From: a bacterium
GTDB taxonomy: Bacteria; AUK180
Direction: 5' to 3'
Length of the DNA stretch: 17,098 bases
Assembly (NCBI GenBank): GCA_030622125.1
Contig: JAUXGM010000034.1
Location: 1-17,098 of the forward strand
Numbering within the stretch: position 1 is the first letter of the stretch; each line of letters begins with the position of its first letter. Under the pieces are notes generated by a model. It did not search any database and was not told the origin of the DNA. It was given only the letters and a program-made list of their open reading frames with translations. Of the stretch, positions 6,901-13,328 are shown piece after piece. A program made the position numbers and the translations under genes.

Positions 6901-9559
6901 CATTCAATTTAAGATAAATATCGTTCCCAATGATCAGTCCTGTTTTAAGATAACCGCTGCTGTCGGAAAAATAGAGTGTTGAGGAATGAAGATCTCTGTA
7001 TGCGAGAATTGAAATGATTTTTGTATCAGAGGTATCGGTTTTATCAATATATCTTGCCAAAATAGTATCCGGATTGGAGACATTTATTATTCCATTTTCA
7101 GAGATTGGACCTTCTTCTGATATCGGTATTCCAATGCTTTTGAAGATTGCACTATCAAAATCGGTCTCGTTCAAGGAAATCGTCTCCGTATCGATATGAT
7201 TGAGGTCATTTAAGATAATAGTAACATTTTCTTTTATATTCGGATCCTTGTTCTCATCCGTATCACTACATTCCACAATACAATTCTTACCGATATAATA
7301 AAATGTTGCTTCTGCTCCAAGCTCATCAAGAAATTTAATACTTGCAGATGTTGGGAAAATAACCTTTATACTATCGGTTGTGGTATCACTGTTATTATAT
7401 TTATCCATATAAGATAACGTAAGTGTATCGTTTGATGTATTATTTAAGATACCATCATAAGAAGCCCCCGGTGAAGATGAAAGTGTCCAGGGTTGTGTAT
7501 TTACAAATATCCCCGTACTATTTCCTGTTTCTAAAAGAGTCATTGCCTCCGTATCAATACTATTTTTTATTATTACATTGATCTTTTCCTGATTGGAAAA
7601 ATTAAGGTTCTGATCATTATCATATATCCTGATATTTATGTCATCCTCACCTACAATGTATTTATATGCTTGATCTGTGCCATCCGTAAAGTATCCGGAT
7701 GAATTTGTAGCAGCAACGATCTGGACACTATCGGTAGATGTATCAGTAGGATCATCGTCATCCGTATAAAGTCCGATAAGGAGATTTCCCGGATTTATCT
7801 CTAATATTCCGTTTTCAATTGTAGAAGGCAGGGCTTCAAGTGAAATGGACCCCCTGAAGATACCTGATGCAGGTGTTGATTCCGTTAATATATAATGTTC
7901 GGTATCATTGTGACTGCTGTCGAAGAGCAAAGCCGTTACCGTTTCAGAGATAGCACCGTTTTCATCTTCATCTAAGTCTGTAATTTGAATGTAGACCGTA
8001 TTTCCGATTGCATAGCCGGCTACCTTATTATAATTACTATCTGTAAATTGGAATGTAGAGGTCGTAGTTGCTTTTAAGACTGCATAATCATAGTAGTCCT
8101 CTTCCACTCCGCTGTAATTTTTATTATCATGGTATTTTACCGTTAATGTATCGTTATCCGTTCCTTCAAGGATACCATTTTCTGTTGAACCAAAGGGAAT
8201 AGAGGTTAGAATAGTTCCATCATAGATACCGGAATCGGTTCCCATTTCTGTAAGTATAAGCGTTTCTGTATCACCGGAAAGTGATGTTAAGATTACATCT
8301 ACCGTTTCAGATATGGATGGATCGGTATTAAGATCAAGATCTTCAACGGTTACGGTAATAAGATCGCCATCTCTATAGAGTGAGTTATCAAAATAAACAG
8401 TTCCACCGTTATAATGGTAGAGACAATTATTTACAGTTAAGATCGTGTTGGTTGAGATAAGATAACCACTGCCGCCGTTATCATCAAGGCAAGAGGAATA
8501 GGAGGGATCATAATTCACCGATGAAGGATCGTTAAAGTAGAGCTTATATGTTCCGGTATCTGCTACACCAAATGAATATATACCATTTGATATCGTATGT
8601 GGTCTTGTATCATATAGTGAGTTATCCATTTTATAGACATATATTGAAACATTCGGAATACCTATCCCGCTTCTACATTCCGTAACCTTTCCTTCGAATC
8701 CCTGCGGATAGATCTGCCAGCTCGGGATACCTGTTCCCGATAGCTCTGAATCCTGTGTCCTCCACTGTCCCGTATCACCAAGAAAATAATTGTTCAGTGA
8801 AACGGTATCAGATGAGGAATTCGGATTTATATAGAATTTATATGTAATATGATACTCTCCATTTCCGGGTGCATAGGGATAGTATGTTTGCGGATCGTTA
8901 TGGTTCGGAAGATCAGATTTAATATCTGCAAGTTTTACCGTATCATATCTGTCTAAAAAATTCCCCCATGATAGATTCTCGGGACTTCCTCCCGTTATCT
9001 CAACCGTTTGCATAATTTCTACATAACCGCCGAGTAGTAGATCACCAACGACATTGTTTGTAACAATGAATTGTCCTGTATTCCACGATTGAACAATATA
9101 AATATCACGCTGAATTGATGATAATGTATGTGGTGTTCCTTCAATATAGTATGTTGCGTCCATTTGAAGTGCATCTGGAAAATTCTGCTCTACGCCTGCA
9201 TTTGGTCCAAAAGAGTATGGAGTAATTGCCCAATAAAGATATTCGGAATTCCCCGGATATAGATTTTTTACCTTCTTTGTCTTTTCCTCACCGGGTGGGA
9301 TTTCAAAACTACTGTCTACTGTAATCGTAGCAACAAATGTATCAATTAAATTTATTGAATCCCCCGTAACCTTTAAGATCACGGTAAAATCGGTTGCGAA
9401 ACCGTCATCCTTTCTATAATGTGCCGGTGCATTTATTGCCTCTGCTGCATTTGCACCTCCAATCATCCGTCCCCATTCCATTGTCGGTGCACCGAAGATC
9501 GGCACAAAAATAAAGAGTATCAGGGCTGTGACAATAGATAGCCTGAATAATCTACGCAT
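965..9559 (-). CDS. Giant secreted repeat protein (Asp-rich DxDxN repeats, DUF11 repeats, FlgD-like tail)
   Basis: An exported protein of 2864 residues. Residues 1 to about 24 form a signal peptide (MRRLFR, then a hydrophobic core). Residues 25-285 are unrecognised. About 286-350 resembles a Cna-B/carboxypeptidase-regulatory beta-sandwich (FEGKVTECRSGIGIPNVSIYVY). Ten Asp-rich repeats follow, with DxDxN cores at 407, 528 (variant), 647, 766, 887, 1007, 1127, 1503, 1621 and 1735. Each carries a downstream D-T-E-x-(I/V) motif and most also an S/T-G-x-F and an N-D-T-(L/I) motif. A different island occupies about 1216-1476. Seven DUF11-like repeats run from about 1835 to 2660, with conserved G-(D/N)-T-x-x-Y and N-x-G. 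The end has an SPNNDGFKDYITV module (2705-2717) and a FlgD/Por-secretion-like module from YPNPAKNGK (2777) to VASGIYFIVIKA and the C-terminus. There is no LPxTG anchor. A surface fibre, adhesin or envelope role is likely; substrate and partners are unknown. The start is supported by GGAGGAACAGG directly before the ATG. Confidence 0.9.
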   Translation of the reverse strand: MRRLFRLSIVTALILFIFVPIFGAPTMEWGRMIGGANAAEAINAPAHYRKDDGFATDFTVILKVTGDSINLIDTFVATITVDSSFEIPPGEEKTKKVKNLYPGNSEYLYWAITPYSFGPNAGVEQNFPDALQMDATYYIEGTPHTLSSIQRDIYIVQSWNTGQFIVTNNVVGDLLLGGYVEIMQTVEITGGSPENLSWGNFLDRYDTVKLADIKSDLPNHNDPQTYYPYAPGNGEYHITYKFYINPNSSSDTVSLNNYFLGDTGQWRTQDSELSGTGIPSWQIYPQGFEGKVTECRSGIGIPNVSIYVYKMDNSLYDTRPHTISNGIYSFGVADTGTYKLYFNDPSSVNYDPSYSSCLDDNGGSGYLISTNTILTVNNCLYHYNGGTVYFDNSLYRDGDLITVTVEDLDLNTDPSISETVDVILTSLSGDTETLILTEMGTDSGIYDGTILTSIPFGSTENGILEGTDNDTLTVKYHDNKNYSGVEEDYYDYAVLKATTTSTFQFTDSNYNKVAGYAIGNTVYIQITDLDEDENGAISETVTALLFDSSHNDTEHYILTESTPASGIFRGSISLEALPSTIENGILEINPGNLLIGLYTDDDDPTDTSTDSVQIVAATNSSGYFTDGTDQAYKYIVGEDDINIRIYDNDQNLNFSNQEKINVIIKNSIDTEAMTLLETGNSTGIFVNTQPWTLSSSPGASYDGILNNTSNDTLTLSYMDKYNNSDTTTDSIKVIFPTSASIKFLDELGAEATFYYIGKNCIVECSDTDENKDPNIKENVTIILNDLNHIDTETISLNETDFDSAIFKSIGIPISEEGPISENGIINVSNPDTILARYIDKTDTSDTKIISILAYRDLHSSTLYFSDSSGYLKTGLIIGNDIYLKLNDPDLNNDPGKIETATVTIYNDTHTDTENIILYETSSNSGEFLSNLINNTLSSTGPYDNTITCSDKGYIYGRYEDPTDPTDVSISSLYTVTKTTGTITLFNSIGDESYVFLAGNPIKIEVSDFDNNLNPNSANTVTVIITNDNVGDTETVVLIETEKSSGIFSGSLATDVGPLFTENGSITGFNNQDGNVHYIDKQDSSENCEGNFLFKENSPSILSLTNFNGYITKNSYDIGEKVYIRCIDEDNNRDLSNIDYVEVTLHTENANDTEIVSVPETALSSGEFFYDTGIYISKGAAILDDGTIQSASNDTLIATYKDKYNGSDISIFYAFISEATNEIKTLHFHQDLTADTFIGTNTQIESISTKTWIQYPVFKKDFNISGILTGHFYIDGTATGKMIVEKILAGGNTQTVAISDNFSVTTASTGYAISAFPAITDIIEGEKLKITLNLTASCNVSYDSQNRDSRLDIPTITYINVDSAGGFYKSYSDDPGNTTTAINFYKGQAIYVRSMMSDPFGSQDILDSTGAEIIIPAPYSINDTMTMVSDNGYESKLFEYSFIGDNPGSYDINVTGVESNGVTDEEIFQIVISTSSSDVRFTDSSKNSVDNYTIGDTVYITLDDLDKNLHFDDVDTVTVTLRNTVNNDSETIVLSEEISGIFIGSIISIQNAVATLDNSILEASDKDTITVIYNDPLDINDSSSDTAVMILRTNANVWVENINKVSQSVYKLDQDFYLHIQDIDENINKFSKDTVLATLHSILKNDTEIVTLTETEIDTGTFYSGLLNFSGNASALNDGIFSVSSPDTVTVTYIDANDNSDTDIKIVTILPAILGILSFDNTIYNEGDTITVSLYDPDLNIDITTTEDNFVYIMGKTGDTEKVDVYENGVNSDTFIGKIKVYEDQTPSIYTVYDSTFLASGDAYGDTITAIYYDNSSPSGGTTQIDETSNFSGTSKYLITKEQKDSVLPPGGTENYTISYRNYSTTNGSNVNILDPLSTDLTFISATDGGSFAGNTVTYIIGALSPSEDYNTRGLTVTLSAALSTGDTVTNYALIDDTIIRETSNIVICTAGYFPDLRFSEITDTPDPVNAGNTVTYDITVENVGNTAAKNLQLDSTLPDNTIYVSGGSYAGNTVTFTLASLNVSNTYTFSYIVRVSTPVANNTTIYQDNKLSADNNETIYSDTIETTVISYPNLFITKSVDKLFQDIGGLVTYTLNISNIGTDTAANVVLEDQLPFNTIFVNADGGGGLFGTTVLWNFADIVPPSGNTVHFTIKISTNASEGDTIWNVARGKQDSDTVYAYSNNVSFDVKRYPDLDIEKTTAISDIYAGDTIQYTIVIGNTGSDTAANVTISDNMPPLFSYVSANPAGTLAGNTVSWDFTTLGIDGSETVTLILLSDSSIPNTTLITNCADVDAGYGDSDNSCCDITVHNSSTFVVLLSGPTDINCGETFTYSIAYRNSGGTVLTGTTIYNTIPYPLTYVSGGDGYDGTGVTFNTGDLPVFSAFNTVSFVVKMADAFTDGYVIEDRALGYSNEGGYIFSNPFYTIVHSSPLMIASKSVNYESATPGDTLIYTITVENTGTDSGLLVVASDTLDPMLIYISGADIPGPPIGINFGTVLPGEIKMRSFIVQINVLAPLGMTISNYTSISGSNFTSFDTNSVHTLVGYFPDPAIVGFNVTTFDLNIGDTSVISVGVENAGDTPSTSFDLNIEIPTSLSVINTGGGTLAGNILTFTETAFDVGTQNTEVFTIQYNNPTTHFEDTELIRAYTETAETEKRTINNTRYLPIVLHNNTVLITVVNGNRIILPETLYNAGDPEIFDLSGHIISPNNDGFKDYITVIYGGLSIDFDGKKDDGTVLPDGKYKMRLQINYATGDTKIYDEEFYIKNSPEHLIDNIKIYPNPAKNGKMVIAYTPNYQCDVTVEIYSVSGKKVTTLCNEDYLSESINWNCKNKDAKDVASGIYFIVIKAESSGKREIYDPIKAAVIK

Positions 9560-10635
9560 CCTGTTCCTCCTTCCTCATCATCATAGATCTTTTCATCAAT
9601 GATGGTTTCATCGGTGGTATTCCACCAATTCCCCTTAGCGAATATATTATTTGCCGAAAGGTTTATAACATTAAAATTATTACAGATAAAACTATTATTG
9701 CCATTAGAAATACTTCCCATATCCGAATTTGAATTTTCATCAATAATTATTCCGTCATAACAGTTATTAAATATAGTAGTAGAAATTGATATGGAGGAAT
9801 TTATTAGTTCCATCCCGATATTGCAATTTGCAAACAATAAATTTGAGATATTACCGCTATTTCCCTTTAAGATCATTCCCGTTTCACACTTTGTAAATTT
9901 TAGATTTGAAAGTGAAATATTTTTATTTGAATAGAATCCCGTCGTTGCATTCTTTACATTCACATAATCTATATTTATTCCAGTCCCATGATAGGTTATT
10001 CCGCCCCAGCAGTCGGGAACATCAATTGAGCCCAATATTGTAATCGGTAATGCCTCACTTCCCAGAGCAGCCAAATTACCGTAACATACAATCTCCACCC
10101 TATTCGGATCCCCACCGATATTAAGAATATCATTTGACGACACAGTGATCGTAGCTCCTTCACTTATTGTAAGTGTGATCCCATTCTGAATTAAGATATC
10201 ACCCGTTAATGTATGTGTTCCATTCCAGACTTCATCCGATGTCAGGATACCACTTTGCGATTTTCCGATATGTACCCTTTGAGTTTTTTCACTATAAAGT
10301 CCGACACTGTCCGTTGCTCTACAAACAATATCATAATCTCCATAAGTTGAACCGGCTGTAAAGATCGTTGTATTTCCTGTTGTATTAGAAAATGTTCCCC
10401 CATTGGAATACCAATAAAATGAAATTGCATCGCCCTCTCTATCTTCTGCGGAAACAGAAAGTGGAACCGTATTCCCATAATCTAAAAAATTTACTCCACC
10501 GGTTATTGTAATATTGTATGGAGGATTTTGTGAGACATCGGAATCCGGATCCATTGGATTTTTTCTTTGAAATGTGCATCCTGTAAAGATTAAAATAAGG
10601 AATAGTATCAGTATCTCAATTTTAGACCTAAGCAT
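9520..10635 (-). CDS. Lipoprotein with Ig/PKD-like domain and right-handed beta-helix
   Basis: A 371-residue exported protein. A type II signal peptide ends in the lipobox FTGC, with the lipidated Cys at residue 20. Residues about 38-124 form an Ig/PKD-like beta-sandwich (NPPYNITITGG, PLSVSAEDREGDAISFYWYS, DIVCRATDSVGLYSEKTQRVHIG). From about 130 on, short hydrophobic strands alternate with Asn/Gly turns typical of right-handed parallel beta-helix (NosD/Pbh1-type) repeats, for example ILIQNGITLTISEGATITV. The end matches the usual terminal cap of such proteins (GNWWNTTDETIIDEKIYDDEE, then VDYSGYL). Beta-helices often bind or cleave polysaccharide, but no catalytic residues can be recognised. 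The start overlaps the SPOR-like gene by 28 bp. The end overlaps the giant gene by 40 bp, so the three are surely co-transcribed. A role in anchoring or presenting the giant protein is inferred from context only. Confidence 0.87.
   Translation of the reverse strand: MLRSKIEILILFLILIFTGCTFQRKNPMDPDSDVSQNPPYNITITGGVNFLDYGNTVPLSVSAEDREGDAISFYWYSNGGTFSNTTGNTTIFTAGSTYGDYDIVCRATDSVGLYSEKTQRVHIGKSQSGILTSDEVWNGTHTLTGDILIQNGITLTISEGATITVSSNDILNIGGDPNRVEIVCYGNLAALGSEALPITILGSIDVPDCWGGITYHGTGINIDYVNVKNATTGFYSNKNISLSNLKFTKCETGMILKGNSGNISNLLFANCNIGMELINSSISISTTIFNNCYDGIIIDENSNSDMGSISNGNNSFICNNFNVINLSANNIFAKGNWWNTTDETIIDEKIYDDEEGGTGCVDYSGYLLSQP
9560..9570 (-). promoter_or_regulatory. Strong ribosome binding site of the giant gene
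   Basis: On the minus strand GGAGGAACAGG stands immediately before the ATG at 9559, one of the strongest Shine-Dalgarno matches in the window. It lies inside the 3' end of the upstream beta-helix lipoprotein gene. It therefore fixes the start despite the 40-bp overlap and suggests high independent initiation on the giant gene. Confidence 0.75.
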
Positions 10636-11444
10636 AATATATTTCCCTTGTTCGTTAAATTAAAAGTAACCTTTTTCTCTTTTTCAAAATCCTTTGTTCT
10701 GAAGAAAAACTGATAGACAAGTATACCGCCTGCACTTATCCCCGAGACAAGAAAACCCTTGTATTTTTTATCGTTTACCTGAACATTATCCCAATATGAA
10801 AGTGTCTTATCGGGATCCGTTTCGTTCATATAATCATCGTAAGATCCATCCGCCTTTTTATAATAATAGTAAGAAAGCCCACTGGAGATCAAGGTAAAAG
10901 CCGCCGATAAATAGATAGATGTCTTTCGTGAGAATGTAACCTCTTTTATCTTTTCTTTTTTAAACCTACTTCGGTATTTTTTTATTGCCTTTCTTCTTAC
11001 CTTATCTCTTTTTTTCATATCCGATAACCTTTTTTTCTTTGCTTTTGTCTCTATAATTTCTTTTACCGGTTCTTTTTGCGGTTCCGTAACTTTTTTTATA
11101 GGTATCTTTATTGTTTTTTTTCTTTGATATATCTTACTGCCAAATCGGTTTTTCCTGAGTTGATTGGCAATTCTGTTTTTCTCTCCAATATCCTTTGTTT
11201 CGGCTACAAAAACAGCATATCTAATTTCTCCCTCTACTTTTTTCTTAACAACCTTAAGTCCTTTATATCCGAAACTTTTCATCAATTTGATCTGGGATAC
11301 GGCTTCCCCGGGAGTTGGATAAAAATTCTCATAGATTAAGTAAGATATCTCAATTTTTTCTTCATAAGATACATTTTGATTTTCTTCACTGTAAACAGGA
11401 AAAATTAGAATCAATAAGATAATGAAATATCCTATTCCTTTCAT
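10608..11444 (-). CDS. SPOR-like membrane/periplasmic protein with basic linker
   Basis: A 278-residue protein. Residues 1-19 are a signal peptide or N-terminal anchor (MKGIGYFIILLILIFPVYS). Residues about 42-108 resemble a SPOR-type fold: YPTPGEAVSQIKLMKSFGYKG, then RYAVFVAETKDIGEKNRIANQL, a two-strand/helix pattern of a domain known to bind denuded peptidoglycan. Residues 109-170 are extremely Lys/Arg-rich and probably disordered. Two hydrophobic segments follow (about 175-193 and 231-248), flanking an acidic/aromatic stretch with YDDYMNETDPDKTLSYWDN. This arrangement is shared by many uncharacterised bacterial membrane proteins (DUF5683-like). The C-terminus ends in LCLGLKLRY. It is first in the operon with the beta-helix lipoprotein and the giant protein, which suggests a cell-wall-linked role in their assembly or export. 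The SPOR call is by eye and moderate; the gene itself is secure. Confidence 0.75.
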   Translation of the reverse strand: MKGIGYFIILLILIFPVYSEENQNVSYEEKIEISYLIYENFYPTPGEAVSQIKLMKSFGYKGLKVVKKKVEGEIRYAVFVAETKDIGEKNRIANQLRKNRFGSKIYQRKKTIKIPIKKVTEPQKEPVKEIIETKAKKKRLSDMKKRDKVRRKAIKKYRSRFKKEKIKEVTFSRKTSIYLSAAFTLISSGLSYYYYKKADGSYDDYMNETDPDKTLSYWDNVQVNDKKYKGFLVSGISAGGILVYQFFFRTKDFEKEKKVTFNLTNKGNILCLGLKLRY

Positions 11445-11451
11445 TTTATAT

Positions 11452-11480
11452 ATTATAAGGTAAAAACCTTAAAAAATCAA
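11452..11480 (-). promoter_or_regulatory. Sigma70-type promoter of the SPOR-lipoprotein-giant operon
   Basis: Reading the minus strand, TTGATT (11480-11475) is followed by exactly 17 bp and then a perfect TATAAT (11457-11452). Only 7 bp separate the -10 box from the ATG at 11444. The predicted transcript would begin at or within a base or two of the start codon, and no Shine-Dalgarno sequence precedes that codon. The AT-richness makes chance matches possible, but the joint match in sequence and spacing is good. Confidence 0.6.
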
Positions 11481-11513
11481 CATATTTTACCATATTATTA
11501 AGTGCATTATTTA

Positions 11514-11544
11514 TGCCAATTGAATATTTATAATTATATTGGCA
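11514..11544. other. Intergenic inverted repeat, TGCCAAT-17-ATTGGCA
   Basis: Perfect 7-bp arms TGCCAAT (11514-11520) and ATTGGCA (11538-11544) flank 17 bp of AT-rich sequence in the gap between the permease gene and the SPOR-like operon. It is centred about 84 bp upstream of the predicted transcription start. On the minus strand no T-run follows it, so it does not look like an intrinsic terminator. An operator is possible but unproven. Confidence 0.4.
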
Positions 11545-11614
11545 ATAGTTAAAATTATCTTTTCTTTTTATTCTTTGTTTTTCAGCAGTTTTTAGTAAAT
11601 TTTTTTTTCAGAAA

Positions 11615-12847
11615 TCATTTATTCAAAACATAATTAAATATAAGTGAAAAGATTACGAGAAATAAGCCCGGCAAGATCATTTTTTTGTACATCTTAAACA
11701 AAGAAGCATTAAAATATTCTTTTGTTAGAACTAAACACAGATGCATCGGGGAAAAAAACACGCCTATATATCCACCTACGAACAGATATACAAAGGGATA
11801 AAAATTAACTCCTGTCGATGTAAGAATGAATGGTAAAAAAAGGGGAAGAGCAACAGATATAAATCCAATTGTTATTCCAAATAAAAGCCCGAGTATAAAA
11901 GAGACAATAAATATGATCAGTTCAATGGGTAAGCCGGCTGTATTACTAAATTGGATAATAAAATTTATTATCTCTGCTTTTTCTATATAATACTTGAATA
12001 TAAAAATAACCGGAATTAGAAGAAGTAGCTTTAAAGAAAATCCTATTTTTATAGATTTAAAGATAGTACCAAAGGAAAGTCTTCTCTCAATTGTGTAAAT
12101 GATAGAAAGAGATATAACTAAAATTGAAAGGGATAAAACCCCTCTGGGGATGATTGGAATGGTAACAATAAGTATAAACACCGGCCAGAGTTGGTAGAGA
12201 AATTTTAATGGGGAAAACTTCTTTAAAACTGTCTGATTTTCTGTTGTTATCTTCTTTTTGTTTGGAAGAATTATAAAGAGAAATGCTCCTAAAAAAGCAA
12301 AAATTGTAATAAAAAATAGGTGTAAAAATAATTGTCCGAAGGATATCTTCAATATTTGAAGGGTGAATATAATTCCCGGGTACAGGGGCCAGATTGGTTC
12401 CCAGATATGTCTGAACCAGAAATTAATAACTCCCTGTGTTTCTTTAGATAGACCGGAATTGCCTGACATTGTATTAAGCATTGGGGCAGAAACAAGTGCT
12501 CCTCCGGGCATCGGGAAAAGACCAATAAGAGCAGGAAAAAACGGGAAAAGAATAATGGGATTTCTTACACTTTTTCTTAGGATTTCACTTGCATTACTTA
12601 TGCCTTTCCCCTCTTCAATTAGTTTCGTAAAACTAACAATCAACCAGATTAAAAACATCATTATCAGGGAATCCTCGCAGGATATCCCTTTCCAGAACCC
12701 TGTAAGGACTTCCTTGATCGGAAGAAAAAATATTCCAAGAAGTATTGTAGCCGTAAATAATATTACAAAAAGAGGAAGTCGCTTTATACTAAAAAGAACA
12801 AAGAGCCCTAATATAATTAGGATTTTAATCAGTGTTATTATTAACAT
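11615..12847 (-). CDS. DUF401-family membrane permease
   Basis: A 410-residue, very hydrophobic protein with roughly ten membrane-spanning segments and short loops. Family hallmarks of DUF401 (Pfam04165), a branch of the ion-transporter superfamily, are visible: LIGLFPMPGGALVSAPML at 107-124, INFWFRHIWEPIWPLYPGII at 141-160, and SPMHLCLVLTKEYF at 366-379. A basic cytoplasmic loop at about 196-212 separates the two halves. The substrate of this family is not established to my knowledge. It is the last gene of the six-gene unit, and its start overlaps the small lipoprotein gene by 23 bp. It has no clear ribosome binding site, so it probably depends on translational coupling. No transport role in sugar metabolism should be assumed just from the neighbouring epimerases. 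Confidence 0.88.
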   Translation of the reverse strand: MLIITLIKILIILGLFVLFSIKRLPLFVILFTATILLGIFFLPIKEVLTGFWKGISCEDSLIMMFLIWLIVSFTKLIEEGKGISNASEILRKSVRNPIILFPFFPALIGLFPMPGGALVSAPMLNTMSGNSGLSKETQGVINFWFRHIWEPIWPLYPGIIFTLQILKISFGQLFLHLFFITIFAFLGAFLFIILPNKKKITTENQTVLKKFSPLKFLYQLWPVFILIVTIPIIPRGVLSLSILVISLSIIYTIERRLSFGTIFKSIKIGFSLKLLLLIPVIFIFKYYIEKAEIINFIIQFSNTAGLPIELIIFIVSFILGLLFGITIGFISVALPLFLPFILTSTGVNFYPFVYLFVGGYIGVFFSPMHLCLVLTKEYFNASLFKMYKKMILPGLFLVIFSLIFNYVLNK

Positions 12848-13328
12848 CGTCTAATATTCTTTTCAGTTCTTTTACCTCGTAGGAGGATTTTTTCTTGTCA
12901 AGAGCTGCAATTGCTTTGTTGCTATGGGCAATGATCTTTGCAATAATTTCTTTGTCCTGACTTTCTAAAAGGTAAAGAGTTTTTGCAAGATAATAATCGG
13001 CAAGTGGATGCTCTTTGAATCTATTTACCCAGGTTGCTGCGGCAATTGCTGCTTTTTCATAGTAAGAATGCCTACCCATCGGATCTAACAATGCAAGATT
13101 GTATTCGGAATTTATATATATCGGATAAACCTCTTCTATCGTAGTCCCGTTCTTAATAAATGGGGACAGATCCGAGATGATTCTTTTGTAATTTGCGGTA
13201 CTTTCTTCTTTTTTTAAATTGTTTGATACCTTATATAATTTTTTTGACCTTCTTATTGATGGATATAAAATTGCACAGGACGAAAAAAGTAAAATTGTAA
13301 GAAATATAATAAGGGATCTTTTTTTCAT
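12825..13328 (-). CDS. Small helical lipoprotein
   Basis: A predicted lipoprotein of 167 residues from the chosen start (170 from an ATG nine bases upstream at 13337). The signal sequence MKKRSLIIFLTILLFSSC has a good lipobox (FSSC), with the lipidated Cys at residue 18. I prefer the inner ATG because it makes a 4-bp ATGA overlap with the stop of the preceding gene and gives a typical signal peptide; neither start has a well-spaced ribosome binding site. The mature part is rich in helices and resembles TPR-like pairs (about residues 75-150: EYNLALLDPMGRHSYYEKAA, HPLADYYLAKTLYLLES), but I assign no family. It follows the unrecognised 162-residue gene and precedes the DUF401 permease. Confidence 0.8.
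   Translation of the reverse strand: MKKRSLIIFLTILLFSSCAILYPSIRRSKKLYKVSNNLKKEESTANYKRIISDLSPFIKNGTTIEEVYPIYINSEYNLALLDPMGRHSYYEKAAIAAATWVNRFKEHPLADYYLAKTLYLLESQDKEIIAKIIAHSNKAIAALDKKKSSYEVKELKRILDDVNNNTD

Noticed and set aside
1175-7199. Several plus-strand open frames of 60-97 codons and one alternative minus-strand frame (6208-6408) within the giant gene
   Set aside because: They are shadows of the long minus-strand frame; the giant's regular repeat motifs prove which frame is coding.
965-9559. Giant gene as a chimeric assembly error or multiple fused genes
   Set aside because: One uninterrupted frame with one signal peptide, regular repeat spacing and a proper C-terminal module argues for a single real gene, though repeat-copy number could still be affected by assembly.
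11555-11614. T-rich stretch near the dyad as a transcription terminator for the permease operon
   Set aside because: The T-run is on the plus strand, whereas the operon runs on the minus strand, where the sequence is A-rich after the stop and no stem followed by U's is present.
12363-12854. Plus-strand frame of 163 codons opposite the permease gene
   Set aside because: It lies antisense to a well-supported DUF401 protein with family motifs, and its translation lacks domain-like features.
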